Source of the DNA: Beijerinckia mobilis
GTDB taxonomy: Bacteria; Pseudomonadota; Alphaproteobacteria; Rhizobiales; Beijerinckiaceae
DNA length: 64,000 nucleotides
Direction of reading: 5' to 3'
Assembly (NCBI RefSeq): GCF_000745425.1
Contig: NZ_JQJH01000010.1
Span: 1-64,000, forward strand
Program-made: the position numbers and the translations under genes
Notes under the pieces: model-generated
Told to the model about the DNA's origin: nothing
Databases searched by the model: none
The model's input: only the letters and a program-made list of their open reading frames with translations
Shown here: positions 1 to 8,068 of the stretch, one piece after another
Numbering within the stretch: position 1 is the stretch's first letter
How the letters are laid out: every line of letters begins with the position of its first letter

Positions 1-1515
1 GTATTTGCCGGATTTGATAGGCTGTGGACGGGTTTTCTTGCAAATTGATCGTGGGCTTTGGGTGTGATTCTCTGGTTCTGAGGGAAGCGGAGGATCAGCG
101 GGGATGCGGCCACGGGAGAGGCGTGAGAGCGGCCAGCAGGATCTGTTTCGGGCGCGGCTCGATCAGATCCTCGACATGCAGCATCCGCTGGTGAAGCTGG
201 CGGCGGCGATCGACTGGGGCTTTCTCGAAAAGCGCTTTGGCGCCGCTTACAGCGATGCGCCAGGCCATCCTCCTCTGCCGACGCGGTTGATGGCTGGCGT
301 GGCGATCCTCAAGCACATGGTCGATCTGTCTGACGAAGCGCTCTGCGAGCGCTGGGTCGAAAACCCTTATTATCAGCTGTTTTGCGGAGAAGAGTTCTTC
401 CAGCACAGCCTTGCCTTCGACCGCTCTTCGATGACCCGCTGGCGGCAGCGGATGGGAGAAGAAAAGCTTGTCGCGCTGTTGCAGGAAAGTCTGGCGAGTG
501 CGACGCGCACCGGCGCGGCCAAGCCCTCCGACTTCGCCAAGGTGATCATCGACACGACCGTGCAGCCGAAGGCGGTAGCGCATCCGACGGATGCCAGGCT
601 CATGCAGCGCGCCCGTGAAAGGCTGGTCCGGCTCGCCAGGAAACACGGTGTCAGTCTGCGCCAGAGTTACCACCGCGTCGGCAAATATGCGCTGATCAGG
701 CAGCAGCGCTATGCCCATGCCAAACAGTTCAGGCGCGCCAGACGCTCGCTAAAGACCCTCAAGACCTCTCTCGGCCGGGTGATCCGCGACATCACCCGCA
801 AGATCAAAGACCAGGAGGCACTCCAGCAGATCTTCGCCCCCGAACTCATGCTGGCCCGCCGCGTCCATGCCGGCAACAGAAACCTGCGGCCTCTCAGGGG
901 ACAAAAGGCTGATACAGACCTGCGGGTGTTCAGCCTGCATGCGCCGGAGGTCGAATGCATCGGCAAGGGCAAGCCGCACAAGCCCTATGAGTTTGGGGTG
1001 AAGGTCTCGCTGGCGACGACACTCAAACGCTCAAAGGGCGGCCAGTTCATCGTCCATGCCAAGGCTCTGCCCGGCAAGCCCTATGACGGCCATACGCTCG
1101 GGACAGTCATTCCCGACATCGAACAACTCATCGGATGCTCCCTTGAACGGATATTCACCGATGCGGGGTACAAGGGCCACAACGCGCCACCTGCCCACCG
1201 CTTCAAGGTCTATCGCGCCGGACAGAAACGCGGCATGACAAAGGAAATCCGCCGCCAGATGCGGCGCAGGTCCGCCGTCGAGCCCGTCATCGGCCATACA
1301 AAATCCGATCATCGCATGGACCGAAATTATCTCGCGGGCCAAGCCGGCGATGCCATCAACGCTGTCCTCGCGGCAGTCGGCTACAACTTCAAACGCATCC
1401 TCTCATGGCTCCGCGTTTGGCTCGCCATTCTGTGGAGCTTCATTACAAGCTGTGGCCACTCAAAAAATCACTTCGCTCAGGCTTGAATGCCCTTCTTCAC
1501 AGTCGACCGAAAGAG
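1..1515 (+). mobile_element. IS5-family insertion sequence (ends not resolved)
   Basis: The single long gene here encodes a complete-looking IS5-type DDE transposase, so the first 1.5 kb is taken as an insertion sequence. I could not find convincing terminal inverted repeats. The left end may lie at or before base 1, and the right end is probably within about 30 bases of the transposase stop. No host gene fragment is recognisable on the left, and no target duplication can be tested. Confidence 0.5.
104..1486 (+). CDS. IS5-family DDE transposase
   Basis: Transposase of 460 residues that would cut and join the ends of its own element. The N-terminal domain (about residues 1-130) has the IS5-type RLMAGVAILKHM and ENPYYQLFCG pattern. 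The RNase-H-fold catalytic core follows: first Asp in VIIDTTVQPKAV, second Asp in IFTDAGYKGH, and Glu in RRSAVEPVIGHTKSDHR. A basic, Arg-rich insertion lies between the first and second acidic residues. The reading frame is uninterrupted, so the enzyme could be active. It stands alone, with no passenger gene. Family assignment is confident; the exact IS subgroup is not. Confidence 0.9.
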   Translation: MRPRERRESGQQDLFRARLDQILDMQHPLVKLAAAIDWGFLEKRFGAAYSDAPGHPPLPTRLMAGVAILKHMVDLSDEALCERWVENPYYQLFCGEEFFQHSLAFDRSSMTRWRQRMGEEKLVALLQESLASATRTGAAKPSDFAKVIIDTTVQPKAVAHPTDARLMQRARERLVRLARKHGVSLRQSYHRVGKYALIRQQRYAHAKQFRRARRSLKTLKTSLGRVIRDITRKIKDQEALQQIFAPELMLARRVHAGNRNLRPLRGQKADTDLRVFSLHAPEVECIGKGKPHKPYEFGVKVSLATTLKRSKGGQFIVHAKALPGKPYDGHTLGTVIPDIEQLIGCSLERIFTDAGYKGHNAPPAHRFKVYRAGQKRGMTKEIRRQMRRRSAVEPVIGHTKSDHRMDRNYLAGQAGDAINAVLAAVGYNFKRILSWLRVWLAILWSFITSCGHSKNHFAQA

Positions 1516-1532
1516 GATCAAGGAATCCGATC

Positions 1533-1563
1533 AAAAAAAGTCCGGTGCGGGAAAGCACCAGAC
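1533..1563 (-). terminator. Rho-independent terminator, minus strand
   Basis: On the minus strand a GGTGC/GCACC stem, extended by GTC/GAC around one mismatch, is followed directly by seven T residues (the A-run at 1533-1539 on the plus strand). It lies 186 bases past the stop of the 1749-2147 gene. It would end that transcript and also block antisense reading into the transposase. A second, weaker hairpin (AGACCGG/CCGGTCT) lies at about 1690-1718. Confidence 0.6.
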
Positions 1564-1748
1564 TTCGAGAGGGTTTGCGGAGCAAGATGAAAAGGCCGCC
1601 TGTTTCGCAGAGATGTCGCGTGTGCAGGCTGTCATTCCGGCACGGGACGCAAAGCCACGGATGCGAAACCAGTCATCAGTCAACATGAAAAGACCGGAGT
1701 TTTGCTTTACCCCGGTCTCGAAGTTCAGGCTGATCGGTCAACTTCCAC

Positions 1749-2147
1749 TCAGATGATTTCCTCAAGCACAGGTGTTTTCGCTTTGATGGAAGGTTCGGAG
1801 ACGGGCTCTTCCTCAACGACGGCCGGGATGAGCGATACGGTGACGCCGGTGCCGAGCAGTTGCAGTGAGATTTCCTTGCCGTTGCCAAATTTGACGCCAT
1901 CACGATAGGCGCCATGTTCCAGACGGGCGAAGATGACATCTTCCTGAGCGTTCACGCCGAGGCGGCTTTGCAGATCGCCTGAAAGACCTTCGAGAGTCAG
2001 TTTGGTATCATATTGGACGCAGACCGCGGTCGTGCAATCACCGGCTACAGCCAAGCCGATGGAGCCAGACGGGAAGCGGGTCGTAACGTATTTTTCGGAC
2101 TCGCGCGCAGGCCGAGAGGCATACATTTCTAGCGAATAGTCACACAT
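1749..2147 (-). CDS. Conserved small protein of the MCDYSL type, function unknown
   Basis: 132-residue soluble protein beginning MCDYSLEMYASRPA. Proteins with this MCDYSL...SRPA opening followed by a TTRF...G segment recur as hypothetical proteins in Alphaproteobacteria, from memory; no function is established. This copy has a longer, acidic C-terminal half (EEEPVSEP) than the short versions I recall. The ATG at 2147 was chosen because AGGAG sits 8 bases upstream. An in-frame GTG three codons earlier would have its ribosome site only one base away. No signal peptide or membrane segment is visible. It stands alone between the insertion element and a 480-base spacer. Confidence 0.65.
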   Translation of the reverse strand: MCDYSLEMYASRPARESEKYVTTRFPSGSIGLAVAGDCTTAVCVQYDTKLTLEGLSGDLQSRLGVNAQEDVIFARLEHGAYRDGVKFGNGKEISLQLLGTGVTVSLIPAVVEEEPVSEPSIKAKTPVLEEII

Positions 2148-2626
2148 TACGGTCACTCCTGAAGTTTCGAGACGAAGTTCCCCCTTCCACGCACACGCCT
2201 ATCGTCATGCCGACGAGCGGTATGGTACATTGGACCCGGATTTTCGAATGGGCCCCCTAAGACGGAGGGGGATGTGCGTGAAGGCCTCTCAGGTGCGGCC
2301 GGTCTCGCCTCTAGAAAAATGCGCGCATGAATCGGCGCATCTGGGCCAAGAACCACATTCGGCGGTCGTCGAACGTTTCACTTCAAGATCAGCAACGCAT
2401 GATCCCCGGAAGAAGTTGCATCGGGAGTTCAAGTCGTTCTGCCTTGATATTGATGCTACCGCAATGACCTTGAGCGTCAAGTCACAATCATCAAGGCGAA
2501 CATTAACTTTTATGTGTGTCGACGGCTTCGGACCACAGGCAGGAGTTGTGTCCGTGGTTGCGCGCTGTCACCGCCATGCGTATGCCCGACCGCAGGCACA
2601 TTTTCTCTCTCATGAAATTCGCTCAT
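2148..2626. other. Spacer without a convincing gene
   Basis: About 480 bases between two minus-strand genes. Open frames here lack family resemblance and ribosome sites. It holds a short hairpin, CCCCCT/AGGGGG at 2253-2271. The promoter of the 1749-2147 gene should lie in the first 100 bases, but no clear -35/-10 pair stands out. Confidence 0.5.
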
Positions 2627-2656
2627 GGAACGGGCGCCGTATCGGGCGCCCGTTCC
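2627..2656 (-). terminator. Strong hairpin after the sulfurtransferase gene
   Basis: Perfect 12-bp inverted repeat (GGAACGGGCGCC / GGCGCCCGTTCC) with a 6-base loop, 8 bases beyond the stop of the gene at 2665-3507. No long T-run follows on the minus strand, so termination may be partial, or the hairpin may mainly stabilise the 3' end. Confidence 0.6.
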
Positions 2657-2664
2657 AAGCTGTT

Positions 2665-3507
2665 TCAGCCGGTTGCGATCGGCAGGTCCGAGCGTCCGCC
2701 CCATTCGGTCCAGGAGCCGTCATAGAGCTGAATGTGACGCTGGCCGACGGTTTCCAGCGCCAGGAGAAGTATAGCCGCGCTAACGCCGGAGCCGCAGGAG
2801 GTGATGATCGGCTTATGCGGATCGAAGCCGATTGCAGCAAAAGCCTCTCGGATTTCGTCCGGCGATTTCAAGGTGCCCTCGCCGACGACTTCCCGCCAGG
2901 GAAGATTGAGGCTGCCTGGAATATGACCCGACCGCAGGCCCGCGCGCGGTTCCGGCACTTCACCGCGAAAGCGCGGTGCGGCGCGCGCATCGATGATCTG
3001 ACTGGTTCCGCTCTTGGAGGCCGCGTTGACGGCCTCTGCATCGGCGACGGCCGAGGGGTCGAAATGTGGGGCGAACACGCGTGGTGTGGGCTGAACCTCT
3101 CCGCTCTCGGCCGGACGGCCTTCGGCGATCCATTTCGGGAGGCCGCCCTCAAGGATCTTGACGTTCTGTGCTCCGAAGGTGCGCAGCGTCCACCAGACGC
3201 GTGGCGCACCCAGCAGGCCGGAAGCGTCATAGACGACGAGCCGCATGGCCTCGGAAAGCCCGAGCTGCCCCGCCGCGGTCGCGAAATCGGCAGGATTGGG
3301 TAGCATATGTGGCAGATCGGTGCTGTGATCGGCGATCGCGTCGATGTCGAAGAAAATCGCGCCGGGTATATGGCGCGTGCGATATTCGGATTTCGCGTCC
3401 CGTTTCTCGTCGGGCATGAAAAACGTGCCGTCGATGACGGCGAGATCGGGTTTGCCGATTTCGCCGGCGAGCCATTCCGTGGAGACGAAATAAGCCGGAT
3501 CACCCAT
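2665..3507 (-). CDS. sseA: 3-mercaptopyruvate sulfurtransferase (tandem rhodanese)
   Basis: 280-residue cytoplasmic enzyme that moves sulfur from 3-mercaptopyruvate to a thiol or cyanide acceptor. Two rhodanese domains are visible: an inactive N-terminal one (about 8-130, with RTRHIPGAIFFDID) and a catalytic one (about 160-278, with the matching RSGHIPGSLNLPW). The active-site loop is CGSGVSA, which is the SseA type; true thiosulfate rhodaneses carry CRKG-like loops. Length fits the family. A GGGAGA site lies 6 bases before the ATG. The cysteine synthase gene lies 155 bases upstream on the same strand with a repeat element between them, so cotranscription is uncertain. Confidence 0.92.
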   Translation of the reverse strand: MGDPAYFVSTEWLAGEIGKPDLAVIDGTFFMPDEKRDAKSEYRTRHIPGAIFFDIDAIADHSTDLPHMLPNPADFATAAGQLGLSEAMRLVVYDASGLLGAPRVWWTLRTFGAQNVKILEGGLPKWIAEGRPAESGEVQPTPRVFAPHFDPSAVADAEAVNAASKSGTSQIIDARAAPRFRGEVPEPRAGLRSGHIPGSLNLPWREVVGEGTLKSPDEIREAFAAIGFDPHKPIITSCGSGVSAAILLLALETVGQRHIQLYDGSWTEWGGRSDLPIATG

Positions 3508-3563
3508 GATTTTCTCCCGATCGTGGTGGAATTATCGTGGAACGCCGCCGACTTGCGGATCCA

Positions 3564-3665
3564 GGAGCGTTTCGGCTCTATCCGAAACGCTTTTCTTAAC
3601 AAATCCAAGCATTTTCAAAGTCATAAAATCGCGAAGCGATTCAATTTCATCGAAAAATGTTCTAG
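3564..3665. repeat. Composite palindromic intergenic repeat, copy A (full length)
   Basis: Two-part inverted-repeat element. Part 1 is a hairpin, GAGCGTTTCGG...CCGAAACGCTT (3565-3592). Part 2 (about 3607-3663) is a nested palindrome: outer arms AGCATTTTC and GAAAAATGTT, inner hairpin AATCGC-GAA-GCGATT. Related copies lie at 5829, 31781, 50641 and 55587. It fills the gap between the cysteine synthase stop and the sulfurtransferase start. Confidence 0.75.
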
Positions 3666-4693
3666 ACGAAATCCGGTTTGATCGTCACTGGCCGCTCCAG
3701 CCAGCCCGGCACGGGGAGATTTTTCTCGCGCAGAAAGGCCGGATTATAGAGCTTCGATTGGTAGCGGGCGCCTGAATCGCAGAGAACCGTCACGATCGTA
3801 TGCCCGGGACCGAGTTCCTTGGCGAGGCGGATGGCGCCGGCGACATTGATGGCGGAGGAGCCGCCAAGCAACAGCCCTTCATGTTCAGCGAGATCGAAGA
3901 GGATCGGCAAGGCTTCTTGATCGGGAATCTGGTAGGCGATGTCGATCGGGGCATTTTCGAGATTGGCCGTGATCCTGCCTTGGCCGATGCCCTCGGTGAT
4001 CGAGGATCCTTCGGCTTTCAGTGTGCCGTGGGTATAATATTCATAGAGCGCAGCGCCGAGAGGGTCGGCGAGACCGATCCGTACCTCCGGCTTCTTGGCC
4101 TTGAGCGCCATGCCGATGCCGGCGAGCGTGCCGCCAGTGCCCACGGCGCAGATGAAACCATCGATCTTGCCCTCGGTTTGGGCAAAGATTTCTGGACCGG
4201 TCGTCTCGAAATGGCCCTGGCGATTGGCGATATTATCGAATTGATTGGCCCAGATGGCGCCTGCGGGATGCTCCTTGGCGAGCCGTTCGGCGAGGCGACC
4301 GGACAATTTTACATAATTGTTCGGATTGGCGTAACCGACAGCCGGAACTTCCAGCAATTCCGCGCCCTGAAGGCGCAGCAGGTCCTTCTTTTCCTGGCTT
4401 TGCGTCTCGGGAATGACGATGACCGTGCGAAAGCCCAGAGCATTGGCCACCAGAGCGAGGCCGATTCCGGTATTTCCTGCCGTTCCCTCGACGATCATGC
4501 CGCCGGGCTTGAGCACGCCGCGGGCAAGCGCGTCCCTGACGATGGCCAGAGCGGCGCGATCCTTGACCGACCCGCCGGGATTCATGAATTCGGCCTTGCC
4601 GAGAATGGTGCAACCCGTCTCCTCCGAGGCACGGCGAAGCTTGATGAGGGGCGTATGACCGATGGCCTCGATCACATTATCGGCTACAGACAT
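3662..4693 (-). CDS. cysK: Cysteine synthase (O-acetylserine sulfhydrylase)
   Basis: 343-residue PLP enzyme that makes cysteine from O-acetylserine and sulfide. The family pattern is clear: HTPLIKL near the start, the PLP lysine in NPGGSVKDR (about residue 44), the substrate loop EGTAGNTGIGLA, the glycine-rich phosphate loop VGTGGTLAG, and the C-terminal LCDSGARYQSKLYNP. It is about 20-30 residues longer than the usual CysK, through its C-terminal tail. It could be a CysK- or CysM-like isozyme; CysK-type is preferred from the motifs. It is upstream of the sulfurtransferase gene on the same strand, which suits a sulfur-assimilation role. Confidence 0.88.
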   Translation of the reverse strand: MSVADNVIEAIGHTPLIKLRRASEETGCTILGKAEFMNPGGSVKDRAALAIVRDALARGVLKPGGMIVEGTAGNTGIGLALVANALGFRTVIVIPETQSQEKKDLLRLQGAELLEVPAVGYANPNNYVKLSGRLAERLAKEHPAGAIWANQFDNIANRQGHFETTGPEIFAQTEGKIDGFICAVGTGGTLAGIGMALKAKKPEVRIGLADPLGAALYEYYTHGTLKAEGSSITEGIGQGRITANLENAPIDIAYQIPDQEALPILFDLAEHEGLLLGGSSAINVAGAIRLAKELGPGHTIVTVLCDSGARYQSKLYNPAFLREKNLPVPGWLERPVTIKPDFV

Positions 4694-5050
4694 GAATAGG
4701 ATCCTTTGCTTTTTCTCGACTATAGAGACATGGCCAAGTCACTGTCGAGATCGACTTGGTGCGGAGTTTGGCCGCGTGCCGGCTGCATCGGTCGCAGAGC
4801 AATGCCGGGGCCACGAGAATCGAGCACGTCTGTTTCAGTTGAGGTGATCAGCGGCATCGTGTGGAATGCGTCCGAAGATGGAGATGTCTTCGCGTAATCC
4901 TTTTCTTGCGCCTGCCGTATGTCGTGAGTTTGCAGCTGAACCTAAATTTTTGATCTCCGGAACGAATTCGCGCCTAAGTCGTTGCTCCGGTTGGCCCGCC
5001 TGCTTCCGTCAACGGAACGGTGGCCGGCCGATCGCGAAAGGAACAAGTGT
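4694..5050. other. Divergent spacer between cysK and the hibernation-factor gene
   Basis: About 360 bases between divergent genes, so promoters for both should lie here. No convincing gene is seen, and no operator or riboswitch was recognised. Confidence 0.5.
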
Positions 5051-5617
5051 ATGGATAGGCCTTTGCAGATCGTTTTCCGGGATCTTGAACATTCCGACTC
5101 GCTCGAACATTTGATTCGGGAGCGTGCCCAGCGCCTTGAACATGTCTTTCATCATATCATCGGCATGCGCGCCGTCGTGAGCCCTGCTCAAGGGTCGGAG
5201 ACGGCAAAGAAGACGCTTGCGCTGACGGTGGAAGTTGAAGTTCCTGGCCGCCCGCTGATCGTCGGCAAGTCCGAGGAACCGAGGCACGATTCGAAAGGCT
5301 CCCCGACTGCCCTCGTCAAACGGTCTTTCGATGCCGTGCAGCGCCAGATAGAGGCCCTTGCCGATATTCGGCGCGGTCAGGTCAAGCATCATGACGGGGA
5401 AGGGGAGACAGGTGTAGTGACACGGCTTTTCCCGCAGCAGAATTACGGCTTCATCGAAGTCAAGGGTGCTGGCGATCTCTATTTTACACGCAACGCCGTG
5501 CAGCGAGGAGATTTCGACGCCATGCAGGTCGGCAGTCACGTCATCATCACCCGGGCGACGACGGATGGCCCGATGGGGCCGCAGGCGAGCTCCGTCCGCT
5601 GCGTCGACAGCCTGTAG
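5051..5617 (+). CDS. Ribosome hibernation (HPF/RaiA-like) protein fused to a cold-shock domain
   Basis: 188 residues. The N-terminal half (about 1-110, opening MDRPLQIVFRDLEHSDSLE) has the RaiA/HPF beta-alpha pattern: a conserved early helix (IRERAQRLEHVF) and a later amphipathic helix with KRSFDAVQRQIE. The C-terminal half (about 118-185) is a cold-shock-type OB fold with the RNA-binding stretch QNYGFIEVKGAGDLYFTRNAV. The expected role is ribosome binding in stress or stationary phase, with added RNA affinity; the exact action is inferred. The start at 5051 has AGGA 8 bases upstream, and the frame remains open upstream without a site. It is a single-gene unit closed by the hairpin at 5711. 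Confidence 0.85.
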   Translation: MDRPLQIVFRDLEHSDSLEHLIRERAQRLEHVFHHIIGMRAVVSPAQGSETAKKTLALTVEVEVPGRPLIVGKSEEPRHDSKGSPTALVKRSFDAVQRQIEALADIRRGQVKHHDGEGETGVVTRLFPQQNYGFIEVKGAGDLYFTRNAVQRGDFDAMQVGSHVIITRATTDGPMGPQASSVRCVDSL

Positions 5618-5649
5618 GCCGTGATGAGATGAGTGGCCTTGCGCCGAAC

Positions 5650-5688
5650 TCATACTGGCCATGAATATGGGATTCATGAGTGAGTATG
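5650..5688 (+). other. Nested hairpin in the 3' leader-out region
   Basis: Inner arms CATGAAT/ATTCATG lie inside outer arms CATACT/AGTATG, just downstream of the HPF-cold-shock gene and before its terminator. It may be a transcript-stabilising structure; no known family was recognised. Confidence 0.35.
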
Positions 5689-5710
5689 GGCTTTAAGACG
5701 TTAATCATCC

Positions 5711-5740
5711 AGGCGGGGAACGACTCCCCGCCTTTTGTTT
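5711..5740 (+). terminator. Rho-independent terminator
   Basis: Perfect 9-bp stem AGGCGGGGA/TCCCCGCCT, 5-base loop, then TTTGTTT. It ends the transcript of the 5051-5617 gene, 94 bases after the stop codon. Confidence 0.85.
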
Positions 5741-5828
5741 GTGCTGCTTTCCCTTTCCGTCCTCTTTAGAATGCAACCTGTTCGGTATGTGTGATGCAGT
5801 GCCGCCCCATTCATATTCGTCAGAACAC

Positions 5829-5869
5829 TGAAATCGCGAAGCGATTCAACACTATCGGAAAAGGCTCCA
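5829..5869. repeat. Composite palindromic repeat, copy B (3' part only)
   Basis: Carries AAATCGCGAAGCGATTCAA followed by ATCGGAAAA, matching the inner hairpin and right flank of the full copy at 3564-3665. The first hairpin of the element is missing. Confidence 0.55.
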
Positions 5870-6380
5870 ATGCCGATGGGAGGAAGCGATTTCAGATGAT
5901 CGTGTTGCCATGATCATGTCATTCAGCCAAATTTTTTCCGTTGAATTCATCCATTTGGTTCCAAACAGCTTTGGCGCGGCGACAGCGACGATTGATTTTG
6001 CTGGGTTGCGCAAAATGCTGAAGTGTAAGCGACATTGCGAGAGTCTGTTCGGCGTCCTCTCGCACAGGATTCCAGACCACATTTGATGAACATAGTTCGT
6101 CGGGATTGGCTGCAGCTTGCCGCTGGACCTCCCTGGCCACACCGTCTCCCGATCCGGGAGGCCTGGTTTGATCGAATTTGGTATTTTCGATCTGGACGAA
6201 TCATGCGGACGATCTTTTGATTGCCGGGAGAGGGTTTCTCCGAAATGATTTCGGTGTTCTCATTGGTCTTCTGTCATGGGATGAGACCGTTTAGGCGGAA
6301 GCGGTTCTCGTCTTCAAAATCTTATCGCGCGGCAATTCCGTTTTAACCGCAGGTGCCTTGCGCAAGCGAGTGAGTGGAGC
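5870..6380. other. Spacer without a convincing gene
   Basis: Together with the preceding terminator and repeat this is a 640-base gap. Minus-strand open frames have no family likeness or ribosome site. A perfect 15-base palindrome, CCGAAAT-G-ATTTCGG, lies at 6240-6254, about 130 bases before the SDR gene. It has the size of a dimeric-regulator operator, but nothing ties it to a named regulator. Confidence 0.4.
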
Positions 6381-7163
6381 ATGAGGAGTTATCGTGCGAA
6401 GCCCCGGGATGGGGTCGCCTGGGTTACCGGGGCGAGCTCGGGAATCGGCCGTGCCGTGGCTCTTGAACTGGCCCGTCGCGGCTATCGTGTCGCGGTCACG
6501 GCCCGTCGCAAGGGAGATCTGGAGGAACTGGTCTGCCATACGGAAAACATCACGAGCTTTCCGGGGGATGTCACGGATGTCGCGGCGATGCGCGCGCTCG
6601 TCAAGCGGATCGAGCGTCAGCTTGGACCCATCGCGCTCGCCTTCCTCAATGCGGGCGTCTATTTCGTGCAGGAACGGGCGGTTTTCTCGGCGGAACTGGC
6701 GTGGAGAACCTTTGAGGTCAATACCGGCGGGGTTCTCAATTGTCTCGATCCGCTGCTCGTGGAGATGCGTCGCCGCCGATTTGGCCAGATCGTGATGAAT
6801 GCATCCCTTGCTGCTTACGGCGGCATGCCGGGATCTCTTTCTTATGCCGCAAGCAAGGCTGCTGTCGTGTCGCTTGCCGAGACGCTGAGAATGACCGAAG
6901 ACCGGCAGGGCATTAATGTCCAGGTCGTCACGCCGGGATTTGTGGAGACGGCGATGACGGCACATGAGACCAGTTTCGCCATGCCCTTCCTGATGGATGC
7001 TGATCAAGCGGCAACGCGCATTTGCGATGGCATCGAGATCAGTGGCTTCGAGATCACTTTCCCCAAGCGGCTTGCCTGGCCCTATAAATTCGTGGCGCTG
7101 CTACCCTATCCGCTTTATTTCGCGATCATGCGCTGGGTGACCCGGAGAGTGCCGTTGGGTTAG
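6381..7163 (+). CDS. Short-chain dehydrogenase/reductase
   Basis: 260-residue classical SDR, an NAD(P)-dependent oxidoreductase; the substrate cannot be told. The Rossmann motif TGASSGIG is near residue 16, with an Arg pair (ARRKG) after the second strand that favours NADPH. LNAGVY matches the NAG motif. Catalytic Ser lies in VMNASLAAYGG and Tyr/Lys in YAASK. PGFVETAM follows the catalytic part. The C-terminal end (LAWPYKFVALLPYPLYFAIM) is hydrophobic and could touch the membrane, as in SDRs acting on lipids. It is a single gene, convergent with the small gene at 7186. Confidence 0.88.
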   Translation: MRSYRAKPRDGVAWVTGASSGIGRAVALELARRGYRVAVTARRKGDLEELVCHTENITSFPGDVTDVAAMRALVKRIERQLGPIALAFLNAGVYFVQERAVFSAELAWRTFEVNTGGVLNCLDPLLVEMRRRRFGQIVMNASLAAYGGMPGSLSYAASKAAVVSLAETLRMTEDRQGINVQVVTPGFVETAMTAHETSFAMPFLMDADQAATRICDGIEISGFEITFPKRLAWPYKFVALLPYPLYFAIMRWVTRRVPLG

Positions 7164-7185
7164 ACGCGGGTGAGCCGGTTGTTCT

Positions 7186-7512
7186 TCAGCTCTCCTGCCC
7201 TTCCTCCGGGCTGAGTTCCTTGAGCTGATCGGAAATGACGCCAACTTCTGCCCAGTCCAGCGGTATCGGCGGCTGACGCGCCTGCAACAGCAGGCCCTCT
7301 GGCGCTACAGTGCCGACGAAATCTTGATCACTTGCAATCGGGCTCATATAGATTTCATCCACCTTGCTGGTACCGGCCTTTACGGCGGCGAGTGCTCTCG
7401 CAAGGGTGAGCGCTTCGCGCGGGGTCAGGTCGAAACTCAATCCATCCGACAGGCTGAGCCGGATCATTGGGCCGAGACCGCGATGGATGAAAGAATGTGC
7501 CGTACTGCTCAT
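7186..7512 (-). CDS. Small hypothetical protein
   Basis: 108 residues with no family that I recognise. It shows a regular strand pattern (MIRLSLSDGLSFDLT) and a helix (PREALTLARALAAV), a Pro-rich middle and an acidic C-terminus. The full-length ATG start lacks an obvious ribosome site; an internal ATG at 7467 is no better. It lies convergent with the SDR gene, 22 bases apart. It could be a real small gene or chance; codon use is like its neighbours. Confidence 0.45.
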   Translation of the reverse strand: MSSTAHSFIHRGLGPMIRLSLSDGLSFDLTPREALTLARALAAVKAGTSKVDEIYMSPIASDQDFVGTVAPEGLLLQARQPPIPLDWAEVGVISDQLKELSPEEGQES

Positions 7513-7958
7513 GAAGCCAATCCAGTGCTTGCCTTGGAACTTTCGATACGCGTCTTTTGATGCAATTACGACGGCGGTTTCTTCGCGGCGGGCAAATTAC
7601 CGTCGGATCGCGTTGCATGGGCGCATGCCCGAATCCCTCGCATCGGTCTTGAGGTGCCGATCGCAAAGGCACTAGAGGAAAATTTGCCGGCAATGTGCCG
7701 ATTTCCTCTCCGAATCTTTTGCTTTATTGAAATTCCATCGCCGCAGCGGCGCTGAGGCAGAGTTCGCTCCTGAAATCGGTTTCGAAGCATCGGCCAGGCT
7801 GATGTTTCAGAATAGAAATCGGGAGCTTCTGCCTTGCGTTGCAGCGTCAAACCGGAACGTGAACGATCATTCCTTCCAGGAATTTTGGTGCCGTCACAAT
7901 CCGTTAGAGCGCCGCCCACGATCCCGTCTGAATCGCGCGGTGTTCCGACAGGGCAGCG
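7513..7958. other. Spacer upstream of glyA
   Basis: Around 450 bases without a supported gene before the structured leader of glyA. It should contain the glyA promoter and the promoter of the small minus-strand gene. Confidence 0.45.
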
Positions 7959-8011
7959 CCAAGGTATTGAACCCCGTGGATCTGGGACAGATCATGATCC
8001 ATGGGACTTGG
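7959..8011 (+). promoter_or_regulatory. Structured leader candidate upstream of glyA
   Basis: A 10-bp stem (7973-7982 pairing with 7996-8005, one G-T pair) with a 13-base loop lies inside an outer CCAAG/CTTGG pairing (7959-7963 with 8007-8011). It ends 57 bases before the glyA start. It may be a 5'-UTR regulatory structure. It does not match any riboswitch that I can recall, and covariation is untested. Confidence 0.35.
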
Positions 8012-8068
8012 TATTAGTGTCTCGCAAAGGGTGCCGCTGCTCCCTCTGGGCAGGCCGGGAGAATCATC

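Noticed and set aside
104-1486. IS5-type element at left and transposase remnant at 58.6-59.3 kb as copies of one element
   Set aside because: The two proteins belong to different IS5 subgroups and share no stretch of identity beyond general DDE motifs.
2230-3303. 357-codon plus-strand open frame overlapping sseA
   Set aside because: Mostly antisense to the sulfurtransferase. The non-overlapping first part has no recognisable domain.
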